Shown: positions 24,066 through 34,751, counted from the stretch's first letter. The stretch: DNA of 64,000 nt from Gnetum montanum (GCA_015680685.1 MNCI01030846.1:64088-128087), one strand, 5' to 3'. The notes: generated by a model not told the origin, from the sequence alone. A program made the numbers and translations.

Positions 24066-24416
24066 GAGTGTCCCATGTCCCACACATAACACGGGATGAG
24101 TGTAGTAGCCAACATCTTATGTCCTGCAGTAATGTGGGACAAGTGTAGTAGCTAGTGTCCTGTGTCCTACATGTAACATAGGATGAGTGTAGTAGCCAGT
24201 GTCTCATGTCCCACACATAACATGGGATGAGCATAGTAGCCAACATCTTATGTCACGCATGTAACATGGGACAAGCATAGTAGCTAGTGTCCTATGTCCT
24301 ACACATAACATGGGATGAGCATAGTAGCTAGTGTCTCGTGTCCCGCAGCAACATGGGACAAGTGTAGAAGCTAGTGTCCTCTGTCCCACATGTAACATGG
24401 GACGAGTGTAGCAGCC
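24066..24416. repeat. 44-bp minisatellite in the solo LTR U3, eight units
   Basis: The anchor 'tagtagc' falls at 24103, 24146, 24190, 24234, 24278, 24322, 24365 (tagaagc) and 24409 (tagcagc): period 43-44. Each unit carries a partial inverted repeat of the type TCCCACATGTAACATGGGA. Units 1-3 resemble units 6-8 (cacataac, gcag, catgtaac in that order), and the only two 43-bp steps end in a gcag unit, implying a five-unit (~219 bp) higher-order duplication. Confidence 0.9.
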
Positions 24417-24700
24417 AAAGTTACAAAAACTTTTGAACTTTCTCTAGTCACCTCTAGACTTAGAAAATTTTCTAAGTTTTTCTTGTGGTCCTACCTACCA
24501 CACTATCATGTGGCACTTGATCCACATTTTGTGCTAACCCTAGCCCTATAAATACCCTTACACCCTAATGTTTCAGGGGGTTGGATTCCATTTTTCACTA
24601 GTTGGGTAGTTGGCAATTTCATTTGGCATTTGGCATTTTGGCATCTTGGCACTTAGCTCCATGGGTGAAGGAGACCAAGAGCACACCACATTGTAGTTCT

Positions 24701-24780
24701 GTTACAACCCTACACTGTACGGTACATCACAACCTTGTTACAACCCTACACTGCACAATACATCGCAGCTCTGTTGTAGC
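24701..24780. repeat. 36-bp tandem repeat downstream of the solo LTR TATA box
   Basis: 'gttacaaccctacactg' at 24701 and 24737, with a third decayed start 'gttgtagccct' at 24773. Located in the R/U5 part. Confidence 0.75.
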
Positions 24781-25288
24781 CCTCTAGAACACTACACAGT
24801 GCACCATAGTGGCAAACCTAGTAGGCATAGTTCATCACAATGAGCACCAAACTTCACATTCCAACACAACTAAGACTATTACTATGCTCCCACTGCACCT
24901 GTTATGCACTATGTACCTTTTGAGATCCTTTTGGAATTAGTTACACTCCCCCTTTTTGGGTAGTAAACTTCTATTCTCAAATTATGTTGCATTTTTGAAG
25001 CATTTCTTTTTGTTATTCAGCATAACATTTGTATTTTCTTGCTTCTTGACATGTATTTGCATATTTACATCATTATTCTCAAGCTAGACTTGATGCTTGC
25101 ATGAAACACAATATAAAACCTTATCACACATGGTCATTTTAACACCGCATAAGTCCTTGTCTGATCAACAAGATTGTTCAGGGCACCTTGTTTCTATTTC
25201 CTAGCATGACCCTCGCATAGATTTAACGTTAGGCTATATGCCCATAGACCTCTTAGTGTTCCAGCCACTGACGTTTTTAGTTGTCACA

Positions 25289-25293
25289 TTCAT
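25289..25293. repeat. Right target-site duplication of the solo LTR (TTCAT)
   Basis: Identical to 23519-23523. Confidence 0.85.
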
Positions 25294-25839
25294 TTTCATA
25301 AAAGAGATGTTGGGCTTTAACTTAATATTGGAATGATCTTGGCTAGCCCAATTCCAAGCCATCTACTCTCGAATTCACTAAGAGATCCATCTTCCATATG
25401 AAGGTGGTGAAGTTATCATCCATGGTAATAACATTGTCCCCTTAGCCATCAATAATGTAGACATGGAGCAAGGGCTAGAGGTTGAGTTTCTTGATGATGC
25501 ACCTACAACAAACAATGAGATGCATGAAGAAAATACAACCGAAAGAGGGGTAGAAGCTAGTAACCTCCTAGAGGATGCTCTTTGGGTAGATTTTCCCTTT
25601 GGCGTAGTAAGAAAAGATCAAGGGGATTACCAGATAGTGCAATCCAGACCCTACATGCCTCCTAACCCACACTAGGTTTGTAAGCAACTGTGTAACTAAG
25701 GTATCCCCTTAGTCCAAAATGCACTAGGTGCTTACCTACTACTCACGTTTTCATGCCCTGTATTTTACTTTTTTCTTATGTTGCATTTTTTTGTGTTCTA
25801 CATTAAATGGCTGTAAAGGTTGATAAACCACTACAAAAT

Positions 25840-26043
25840 GATAAAAATCATATTCCTCAGTTACACTTAACCATACCTTTACACTTCACAAGTGAAACTA
25901 AGAAGAGAATGATCATGTCCATTAGATTCACTTCCTAGACCCAGTGTGCTTAGAGAGCTCAAGTCTACAAAATTTGACTGAATTCTCTTAGTGAATGCTA
26001 GTGATTTGTATGGTTGTGCATAGGTACTACTTGCTGCTCATCA
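25840..26043 (+). mobile_element. LTR remnant of element A family (probable 3' end of element E)
   Basis: 'ataaaaatcatattcctcag.tacacttaaccatac' matches element A LTR near 50740, and 'tatggttgtgcataggtactacttgctgctcatca' matches its last 40 bases. No PBS follows, so this is a 3' LTR end. Confidence 0.6.
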
Positions 26044-27676
26044 TAATGATTACTACTTTACTATCTCTAATAGAAATCAAAATATTTCTCTAGAGTTTGA
26101 AGGATAAGTTTTAAAAAAAAAAAGATGACAAGGAAAATTCTCTAAAGAGTGTGGTTGGTATTTTTAAGGGATGCAATGATTGCAAAAATTGAATATCACT
26201 TGGGATGAGATGCAACAAAATCCTAAGCATATTCACCAACTAGTCAAGCAGAAAGTTTTAACACTGATGCAGATTAATGTGGAATGCAAGAGAAAATTTT
26301 ATTCACACCACATTAGATCTAATAAACTAGATGTAGAAGCTCACTATCTCTCAATTTTTATTGCCATCAAGTATTAAAATGCTATCACTAAGCTTTGCTT
26401 AGGTACTTATCATTTTAGAATTGAATGTGAAAGATAGATTTAACTTCCTAAGAAGATTGCATTTGTAGGTTGTGTATATCAAAAGCCCTTGAAGATCAAT
26501 TACATATGTTTCTTTCATATGCTATGACTACCCATTTGAGACAATGTTATATGTTACATATGTGTATAATGTTTTGATGCTCCCATTGGTGCTTGATCAA
26601 TTAGTATAATCTATCTTTATTTTTCATGAAAATGTAATATCTTTCCAATAGATCGTATAGGTCTTTGAATGTAATAAAGCTTCATTTAATTTCATTAAAG
26701 TAATTTTTAACATCTCATTGACAATATATCATTTAAGTATAGATCAATACAACTAAAGAATAAACTTTTTGATTTGATTAGGTTCAAATAAGGGCATTCA
26801 AGTTTTGATGTAGGAAGTATGTTTCAGTTTCTAAATTCCAAATCTTAAAATTGCTAAATAGTAGGGTTTGATGTAAGATTTAAGTTTACCTAGAATAAGG
26901 AATAACTAATAGAAACACTTTAGATTCATGGGATGTAGATCACTAGAGAGGTATGTAGAAGTGAAATTTTGCTTGTTATCAAAATAAGAAACTATCAAGC
27001 CCTAAGAATCGACTAGCATGCTAACTTCTTCATATCAAAAAAAGAAATGAATTTCTTAATACACATATAGAAGAATAAACAACATGGTAATGAATCATCC
27101 AAGGTCTAATCAATATAGAATTTATATTTGGATGGTCTTTAATAGCCATAAATAGTGCAATCACTTACTAAGAAATATAATTTGATAACTCCTAGAACAT
27201 CCACTCTAGTTCTATTAATAGAAAGCAAAGAAGATTTAGAGTTGGTGTACATGACCTATTTTTGAAGGCTACAATGTTCTATAATAGCCCACAAGATTAT
27301 ATTAAAATCTTTAGTCTCATCTACATGGATTGAAGGAATTGTTGTGTTATCAATTCTAATTAATATGTATATTGGAAGCTTTCTCAAGAAGCATTTTATT
27401 AAATGTTTCTTGATGTTTTTCCTTTCAAATAAAATATGGTATGCATTATAATGAGGTGTAAGTATGATAGATGATATGACATTTGACTAAGTAGAAAGAT
27501 ATGTTGTGAAAAATTTTATTCTCTTTAATTTCATTGTAATAACTATCTATTTGATAGCATTCTTCTCTTCTCTCATAGTTTTAAGATAAACTAGTGGAAG
27601 AAGAATAGGCTAGGATTGAATAGTTTGGGAAACAAGGGGATATGAATAGATAGATATCTTTTTCTTGGTTTGATTT

Positions 27677-28302
27677 NNNNNNNNNNNNNNNNNNNNNNNN
27701 NNNNNNNNNNNNNNNNNNNNNNNNNNNNNNNNNNNNNNNNNNNNNNNNNNNNNNNNNNNNNNNNNNNNNNNNNNNNNNNNNNNNNNNNNNNNNNNNNNNN
27801 NNNNNNNNNNNNNNNNNNNNNNNNNNNNNNNNNNNNNNNNNNNNNNNNNNNNNNNNNNNNNNNNNNNNNNNNNNNNNNNNNNNNNNNNNNNNNNNNNNNN
27901 NNNNNNNNNNNNNNNNNNNNNNNNNNNNNNNNNNNNNNNNNNNNNNNNNNNNNNNNNNNNNNNNNNNNNNNNNNNNNNNNNNNNNNNNNNNNNNNNNNNN
28001 NNNNNNNNNNNNNNNNNNNNNNNNNNNNNNNNNNNNNNNNNNNNNNNNNNNNNNNNNNNNNNNNNNNNNNNNNNNNNNNNNNNNNNNNNNNNNNNNNNNN
28101 NNNNNNNNNNNNNNNNNNNNNNNNNNNNNNNNNNNNNNNNNNNNNNNNNNNNNNNNNNNNNNNNNNNNNNNNNNNNNNNNNNNNNNNNNNNNNNNNNNNN
28201 NNNNNNNNNNNNNNNNNNNNNNNNNNNNNNNNNNNNNNNNNNNNNNNNNNNNNNNNNNNNNNNNNNNNNNNNNNNNNNNNNNNNNNNNNNNNNNNNNNNN
28301 NN
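27677..28302. other. Assembly gap (626 N)
   Basis: Run of N; open frames crossing it are meaningless. Confidence 1.
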
Positions 28303-28412
28303 CAAGACTTCAAAATGCTCATCAAAGATACTTTTGGAATCATAGGCTTCAAGTTTTGGCATTTGGGCAATTTGACTCTAAGAACCCAGGACTAGAACTT
28401 TTCTAACTAGTG

Positions 28413-28471
28413 TAGTGTTGCTAATGTTGATGTCAGCATCAACATTAGCATCAACATTAGCATCAACACTA
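28413..28471. repeat. Hairpin-forming inverted repeat with 12-bp tandem units
   Basis: GCTAATGTTGATG and CATCAACATTAGC are exact reverse complements separated by four bases (TCAG). The right arm carries the 12-bp unit CATCAACATTAG twice plus a partial copy, and the outer TAGTGTTG pairs with CAACACTA. A single-strand transcript could form a long stem with a bulge. Confidence 0.8.
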
Positions 28472-29044
28472 TAAACATGTTCCTAAGTATTTCTAAAGCT
28501 CATCACAACTACATTTCTAACATATATTGTAAGTAATGAAAAATAATTAGAATATTGCATGCAAATTTCTTGTAAAATAGTCTACTCTAATCATCTAGAA
28601 GTGTCCCTTCTACATCTTGTTGAATAAATTTATTAACCAAGTGCTTCCTTTTATCTTCTCATAGACGTTTAAATCTCTATAGGAATACCATTTTTCCTTG
28701 GTTCTTTACATTCTAAATCTTCAATAGAAATTTTTATATTCTAAAGGAATAAACATAGTTTGTCATTCCCATATTTGACTACATGCAATCTTACTATATC
28801 TTTTGGAAATTTCTTGTTATGTAATTTATCTTTGAAAATAGCCTCTACATCACTTCAAAATATTTTAATAATGATGAAGATAAGAGAAGAGTGAATAAAA
28901 ATGATAGAAAATACTGAGAACGTAATGAGTGCTAGTGAGAATTAATAGTTTATGTTTTCATTAGAAAAATTTAAAATTCATGAAATCAATAGTTCATCAA
29001 TGGAAACATTTTAGTTATTTTATTCATCAAAAAATTCATCATTA

Positions 29045-29190
29045 AGAAAGAACATGTCATGTTGATTGTGTAATAAAAATATCATTGAAGATGAGTACTA
29101 TATTTTCTTGCAATGTCCTATAATAGAGCATATTAAACATAGCTGTGATATTATTGTTGCAAATTTCGTTGATTTCTTCTAAATGTTACC
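29045..29190 (+). pseudogene. Possible retroelement zinc-motif fragment
   Basis: One frame reads MSC-stop-LCNKNIIEDEYYIFLQ then CPIIEHI, i.e. C-x2-C ... EDEY ... CP. This pattern closes the RT-containing ORF of some non-LTR or Penelope-type elements in other organisms. Only about 45 residues are visible and nothing adjacent supports it, so it may be chance. Confidence 0.2.
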
Positions 29191-31259
29191 AAGAACTCAT
29201 AGCATGTATATTTCTATTATCCAATAGACTTAAAGAGGATCTACATGGATAGTAAATTTTTAGTTTTAGTTTTAGTTTCACAAACTAAAAGAAATGGCCT
29301 TCAATTTATAAAACTAGATTATGATAATAATACATCTTTTGAGAGTATGTTTGCCTAAAAAATTAGTTACATTCACCCCTAAATATTAATTTTTCATGTT
29401 TTAATAAAGAATCATTTAAACTTCTAAGTCCATTTTACAATATTTTCATTAAATTTTTATTAAAGAAAAGCAAGATAAAAAGAACATATTAAGGTTTCTA
29501 TCATATTTTAAAAAATAGTTTAAAACATGTGTACCATACTTTCAAGTAGTTTATCCTTACACTGAAATCATCCAATTCTTTATCAGAATTTTTCCTACCA
29601 AGAAGATCCTGACTTAGTATAATGCAAATGAACTTAATTATATGGATTTCTTTGCTTAGGACTAGACAAGTTCAAATCCTCTGAACCTTAACAAAAAGAA
29701 ATCTAAGGGAAAGTTTCACAAAGCATCCAATCTAGCGTAGAGGCATGTTGGGAGTAGTTTATATTACCTAGAATCTTTTATGACTTGGAAATTACCACGT
29801 CAACTGTGAACTTTTCATGTTGACTATGTGACCTACCCTACATATAATATTTATAGGTTTTTTTAGGTGGACAAAGATAATATTTTCAACAAGCCCTACT
29901 AAAGTAATGCAACAAAATTTTTTCTTCCCAAATAATTTTTTTCCCAATGTGCAAGAAGCTTTATTTAGAACATGATTTCTTCTGTGTAAGAATTTTTTTA
30001 TGATGAGCATAATTCTTTTTAAATGCTTTCTTTAAAATAATTGTAGACTCGAATTAAAACACACTTTTTTATGTTGAGAGAAAGAATTTCATTTATAAAT
30101 ATAAAAAATAAAGATAACTCCACATGGATTTTTTTTCATTGAGAAAAATGTTCTATTCAAAAAATAATTACTTTTCTCAACATGAATATAAGTTTTGAAA
30201 AGAAGAGATTTAAGAAGTATAGAGTTGATCGTGAAGATTTACTCCCATGCAAAATGCTCTATTTAGAAAATGATTATGTTTTTCATAATGAGCATAATTT
30301 TTTAAAAAAAAATATAGAGATTTAAGAAGTAAAAAGTTCAATTAAAATACAAACAAAGATAAAAATTGTATATTTATAGGATTTACATTTGAATACATGA
30401 CCTTTGCATTTTTAATAATGAACCTTACCATGAGATGAAAAAGTTGATTATGAAACTTATTGTTGAAAAATTATATTTACAAAATTTTAATGGTCATCAT
30501 AAAAAAAATAAGAACATGAAACATTTTATTTAAAAAGTATATTTACACAATGTTCAAGGTCCCACTAGTGGCCATAAAAAAGACATGTAAGAAGAAGAGA
30601 TCGATCGCAGGGAGTTTAATCAACTTTTGCACATTGTATATATGTGATATAATGTGACTTTAAGAAAAAGCAAAAGACTTTATTGGAAACACTTAGAGCC
30701 ATGCATTATCTTTCACTAGTAATAGCACTAATAGATTGCGCCACTAACATTCACACGAGTGCAATTCTACTGCAACATTCAATGACTTGAAATATTTTTT
30801 GTAATGAAATTTAGTTTTACAAACAAATGCATGGAGTAATACACCACTAACCACTAACATGGTCACATCAACACCAAAATTAATCCCACTTTAAAAGCGA
30901 TAATGCATCCATGACTCTCCTACAATAAAATATTACTATAGAAAAAAGAAAAGATCACTATCTAACCTCCATTGCATTATAGGACATGTTAAGTCACCTA
31001 GCATACCTTCTCGAGATTGAAGAAACATGGAGGCATGATATAGATGGACAAGGTTACCATTGTTTCCATTAGGAAATTACAAAGCCTATGATGTAGTTGG
31101 TAGGGGCATGGGTATGTATGATGTGAATTTCTTATTGATATACATGGATAATATGTCATCATGGTCATGGATGTGTTCCATGTTGACATGAATGCATACT
31201 CATGCTGACGATGATGGACTATGAATCGCATATGCTTGCATCTCCTGTTGACTACACGA

Positions 31260-31658
31260 ATGTGCAACAAGTATCCTCCCATAGTTCCAACTAGAAGGCA
31301 CCCAGACTTTTTGGTAGAAAACAATTGTTTGTAATTAGATGCAATTAAAAGGAAGAGGGTCATCTAGAAGGCTGAAGATCATCCTAAAGGCACTCAAACC
31401 TTTAGAAAGAAAACAACTACTCTAAGATTGTACCTTCCAAAAGGTAGAGGGCCATCCAACAATAAGGTCTAGCTAAACTATGATGAAGTACTACTCCCAC
31501 AGTTCCTACCAGAAGACACTCAAATCTTCTAGAAGGGAATAATTTCTCCAAGATTGTGTCTTGTAGGATGTAGTGAGTCATCTTATTGCAAATTCTAGCT
31601 AAACTATGAGGTAGTGCAACTAGCACCCTCCTGCAATTCCAACTAGAAGGCATCTATT
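31260..31658. repeat. ~355-bp higher-order tandem array, left part
   Basis: Shares the units of the array at 43036-46310: 'aaggtctagctaaactatgatgaagt' at about 31464 and 'attctagctaaactatgaggtagtgcaactagcaccctcc' at about 31588. Its last bases, 'aactagaaggcatctattccttc', join the first bases right of element B in the order seen inside the array, proving that B split one array. Open frames here are by-products of the repeat. Confidence 0.8.
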
Positions 31659-31929
31659 CCTTCTGTTGGTGATCGTTTGGAACATGACCATCAACGAGTG
31701 TCCTCAAACAGGATTTAGATGCTTGCTGGTCTTTAGCAACACCAAGGCCCAGATACCTCCAAATAGAATTAGTAGTTAATGTGAGTACGTGTGTCTGTGT
31801 TGTTGTGGTGTGATGTTGTGAAAAATGAAATGATTGGGTTGTGTGTAAAACTATAAATGACTTATCGTAAAGAGATTCAACCAACTTTGCAAAGTACTGT
31901 GAGTTGTTGAGAGTTTCTATTTTTTTCAA
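31654..31929 (-). other. 91-codon open stretch at the outer end of the left LTR
   Basis: Reads MKKIETLNNSQYFAKLVESL and ends in DGHVPNDHQQKE across the LTR/TSD junction. Since it runs out of the element into the array it is unlikely to be a gene of its own; it lies in the part of the LTR lacking a counterpart at the 5' side. Confidence 0.2.
31659..31663. repeat. Left target-site duplication of element B (CCTTC)
   Basis: Identical to 43031-43035. Confidence 0.85.
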
Positions 31930-32892
31930 TTGCCTAGTCTATGTGGTTCTTATAATACCTACTTGTAACAAATAAAGTTTTGCAAAAAAATTTGAGCACA
32001 AATCTGCAAATCTACTTCTAATTTTCCCCAGAGAAAGAGATAGTTCCACAAGAAAACTAGAAATAGAGTGAGATTCAATGGAAATAGAAAGAAGAGAAAA
32101 AGAAAGTAGATTTGTGCAAAGATCTCAAATGTTTAAACAAGGTAAAATGATACGATTAAACACTTCGCAATAAAGCTATTCCAAATTCAATAACTATGAA
32201 TTGTTCAAACTTCCAAGGCTCAAATAAGCAATTTCTTCAAGACAATCCTACTTTGCTACTAAAAAAAAATTGTTGCGTAAACTATCATGTACCAGACTCT
32301 ATTTTGGCTAGATAATGGATGTCAACAATTGCATTTAACAGAACATTCAAAACACTTGACAATTTATGATTGAAATACCATAGAGATTCACTTTAAAGAT
32401 TAAAAAAGCTATTATGGTCCTATCAAAATACCAAAGATTTTCTGAACCCTCTTGACTATTGAATTGTTCAACGGCTTGACTACATGTAGAGGCTCTCTTA
32501 TAAAAATCTCAATAGTGGTTCTTATACATTGCAAAATAATAAAATTCACTACTAAAATGCTCTTAAGGCTTTCAAACACAAGCTCTTCTATGGCAAAACT
32601 TTAATAGAAATTTTCTATCATGCAACAATAACAATAAGAGCAATCTAAAAATCCCAAAATTACTTGCCAAGCATTATACCATCTAAACCACTAGCTAAAC
32701 AATTTAAACAAAATAAAAAAAATAAACATACCTCACAGGACTATAACAAAGAGGCTGAAATGTTGTCTTTAACAAGTCACCTTACAAGCAATCTTTCACA
32801 ATTTCTTCTTTACAAATGCTCCTTTTTTTCTTCCACCAAGACCCAGAGTGAGACCCTGAGTGAGATCCCCTTCCTTCCTACCCTTGAAGGCC

Positions 32893-32900
32893 TTTTATAG
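32893..32900 (-). promoter_or_regulatory. TATA box, left LTR of element B
   Basis: CCCTATAAAAGG on the minus strand, aligned with 41171-41178 in the right LTR. Upstream (32970-33061) lie four copies of GTTG(A/C/T)CAAGTG. Confidence 0.6.
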
Positions 32901-32969
32901 GGTTTCATAGGTAGTTAGGTAAGTTACAAACATTTTGGGTGGTTATAACCATCATAGAGATAAAAACGT

Positions 32970-33061
32970 TGTAGTTGACAAGTGTCCATTTAGTTGCCAA
33001 GTGGCACATTCAGTTGTCAAGTGGTCATCATGGAGATAAAAAAGTTGTAGTTGACAAGTGG
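32970..33061 (-). repeat. GTTGMCAAGTG motif cluster in the left LTR U3
   Basis: 'gttgacaagtg', 'gttgccaagtgg', 'gttgtcaagtgg' and again 'gttgacaagtgg' within 92 bp; the same cluster is at 41246-41340. Repeated short motifs just upstream of a TATA box are typical of LTR enhancers. Confidence 0.5.
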
Positions 33062-33310
33062 CCTTTGTAGTGGTTATAAACACCATTTCAATTGAGAGGT
33101 TACAATTGTCATGAAATTACAACATTTATAGGAAATTTAAAATGAAGCCAAGTATCTAGTGGCTATATTCACCATAGGGTTAAATGTTTATAGGTGATGC
33201 ATATCTTATAGTTGCAACCATCATGATAGACTAGGGAGCCCTGGAGGACTTATGTTTTGTTTCTACATGGCTCATTATGGTATGGCCATAAATATATTCA
33301 TATTTCAATT

Positions 33311-33898
33311 TTATGGCCCCAAACAACCATAGTAACTTATCCAAACTGGTACCTAATGAGATTTTCCCATTCCTTCGAGATCCATTTTGGCTACACTTAT
33401 TAGTAAATCCCCTTTCCCACTTGATAATCATCTAGGCATATTGGAAACAGCTTCAGCTGATTTTGAAAAGAGGTCTTTGAAGTTTGAGAGATCTGATGAA
33501 TCAAGGAACTTCCCCTTTCCTTCAACTCTTAAATTATTAGAGGAGGAAGATGCGGATGATGGCTTCTTAGCAATGTAGAGCAGAGTTTTAATGTCAGCAA
33601 TGAGAGCTTCTATATATGCATCGAGACCCTCTTTTGCTTTGCTTAGAATGCTTTCCACTACTACAAAAGAAGATATGGAAGTTTCTCCATGACTTGTTTC
33701 CCTTGAATTCTAGACATCTTGATGATCGCACTCAGGCTTAGCAGTAGCATCTGGCAAAGGTTGACTCTCAAAAACTTGAGGATCTAGATATGATGCAATA
33801 ATCTAAGAGTCATGATCTAAGGTGGAATCGACAGGCATAGATGTTAGGGTACTATGAGATGTAGCATCTCTCCTAAAACACCCAAAACAGTTACCCAT
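33311..33898 (-). pseudogene. Captured MGNCFGCF gene, left LTR copy (broken)
   Basis: Starts MGNCFGCFRRDATSHSTLTS at 33898 and follows the right-LTR copy (41590-42177) throughout, with stops at four places (for example after STLDHDS and after SNMPR). The part 33428-33658 is still open (ESILSKAKEGLDAYIEALIA). The N-terminus fits an N-myristoylation plus palmitoylation signal (MGNCxxC). Family not recognised. Confidence 0.6.
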
Positions 33899-34751
33899 AA
33901 CAAAACCCGCTTGAGGCCAAGCGTGCGTGTAGGTAGCTCACCACGTCCGAACAAAGGAGACACGCTTCTACCAGGAGGGCTGGGCCAACTGTCATGAGGC
34001 CCTCCAAAGCATGATTGATCTAGTGGCTCAACACTAGGATGAATAGTAGGAACTATTAGGGCAGAACCAACAAAAGAGATTACATAACTGTTGGTGCAGG
34101 ACGGTCTATCGTCGGGGGAGGACACGAACACGCTGATGGCAAAGGAGTATGAGGAGTGCACAGAGTAGGAAGCAGCTGAAAAGAGGGATTGGTAGGGAAA
34201 TAGGGGACTCTTCTTGGACACCTTGACCTCTCTTTTTTTTGCGATGGGTTACTACTTTTTGTGGGTTACCCTGTTTCTGGCACCACGCGCCCTACACCAG
34301 TGGAGCCAAAGGTGCAATGGAAATGATTACAACCATCATTCCCAGTGAGACCTTCATGTGTGCTCTGCATTCACTGAATTTCTGGGACCAGATTCTTGGT
34401 AGGATACCTTTTTCTACCATAATTTAAGATTTTCGTCAGCTGCAGTTATGCACTACATTTTTCTTGGAGTTTATTTCTCTACCATGACCTAGTGCTTTGT
34501 CAAATATGAGCTAGAAACCCTATTGCATTTTTGCCCTTTTATGTGAAGACTCCACTCTCCATATACTATGGATTATTGAATGCAAATTATTGAAGGAGAT
34601 AGGAGCGAATGATAATTCTGGTTTATGGTTCTAACCACCCTAAATCTTTGCCCCAGATTTACCTAGAGCTTCCTACGTTTTTCTTTCTAAAAACCTTTAA
34701 TCAATTTTATCATGCCAACCTATTCCATGAAATGGCCAAAATGTGCCAACA

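Larger units (their letters stand above)
23524..25288 (+). mobile_element. Solo LTR inside the element D protease
   Basis: Starts TGAAACACCAC, ends GTTGTCACA, flanked by perfect TTCAT duplications. It has a TATA box at 24547-24554, U3 about 1023 bp and R-U5 about 741 bp. There is no PBS after it and no polypurine tract before it, and it interrupts a coding frame precisely, so it is a solo LTR left by recombination between two LTRs. It is of the same family as the element D LTR but with a U3 lengthened by the 44-bp minisatellite. Confidence 0.85.
22600..25680 (+). pseudogene. Element D protease, split by a solo LTR
   Basis: Two parts, 22600-23523 and 25289-25680, form one aspartic protease region. 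Left part: FVDALAQVKQVLKQKN-like stretch near 23006, DETFFHAMMLPP, then the active-site block VHVND-stop-AAMNVIP at about 23333-23360: the catalytic Asp (23342-23344) is kept, the next codon is TGA and the Gly is Ala. Right part: GFNLILE-stop-SWLAQFQAI (the LGRPWI-type flap) and EIHLPYEGGEVIIHGNN, then an acidic open segment 25463-25675. Removing the solo LTR with one TSD copy joins AKFI to FIKEM in frame, which proves the insertion was into this gene. Confidence 0.8.
18406..25700 (+). mobile_element. Element D: Tat-type gypsy, 5' half only
   Basis: Order: 5' LTR 18406-19802, PBS 19808, leader, gag about 20730-22560, protease about 22830-25680 split by a solo LTR. RT, RNases H, integrase and the 3' LTR are absent; beyond about 25700 the sequence passes into the element E LTR remnant. 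All on the plus strand. Confidence 0.7.
16127..26043 (+). mobile_element. Element E: deleted relative of element A, hosting element D
   Basis: Left end: LTR remnant plus PBS relic; gag at 16330-18400 is homologous to element A gag; right end: an LTR 3' remnant (about 25840-26043) matching the last part of element A's LTR and ending in TCATCA with no PBS after it. Everything from late gag through pol is missing; in its place is element D. The nesting is inferred from these matches; no TSD of E could be tested. Confidence 0.55.
26044..31255. other. AT-rich region without a supportable gene; contains a gap
   Basis: Read on both strands no convincing protein family appears. A 65-codon open stretch at 26180-26377 (LNITWDEMQQNPKHIHQL) is unrecognised and may be chance. 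Noted inside: the assembly gap 27677-28302, an inverted repeat at 28413-28471 and a short zinc-motif fragment near 29045-29170. 30998-31255 leads into the tandem array. Confidence 0.5.
31664..34751 (-). mobile_element. 3' LTR of element B (left copy, 3088 bp)
   Basis: On the minus strand it starts TGTTGGCACATTTTGG at 34751, next to the polypurine tract, and ends CACCAACA at 31664, next to the TSD. It contains a copy of the captured MGNCFGCF gene, a second promoter (TATA 32893-32900), and, near 32396-32470, a piece that reads as the start of gag (AVEQFNSQEGSENLWYFDRT). The outer 720 bp are absent from the 5' LTR copy; see findings. Confidence 0.75.

Noticed and set aside
24055-24398. Minus-strand open frames with repeated CxGxRTLA words
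   Set aside because: Direct product of the 44-bp minisatellite, whose frame is kept open by chance of the repeat.
27591-28395. Long open frames on both strands
   Set aside because: They run through the N gap; the readable parts are a few dozen residues.
31417-31653. Minus-strand frame of 78 codons
   Set aside because: Lies wholly in the tandem array; repeated words explain it.
32664-32900. 78-codon plus-strand frame in the left LTR of element B
   Set aside because: Antisense to the LTR leader and TATA region, and broken in the right LTR.
33844-34221. 125-codon minus-strand frame upstream of the captured gene
   Set aside because: Overlaps the MGNCFGCF start in another frame and is not open in the right LTR copy; most likely 5' sequence of the captured gene.
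31664-34751. Element B as a tandem element with a third, mostly deleted LTR
   Set aside because: The outer end (31664-32384) does not match the U5 side of either LTR copy as that model needs; kept only as a lesser alternative.
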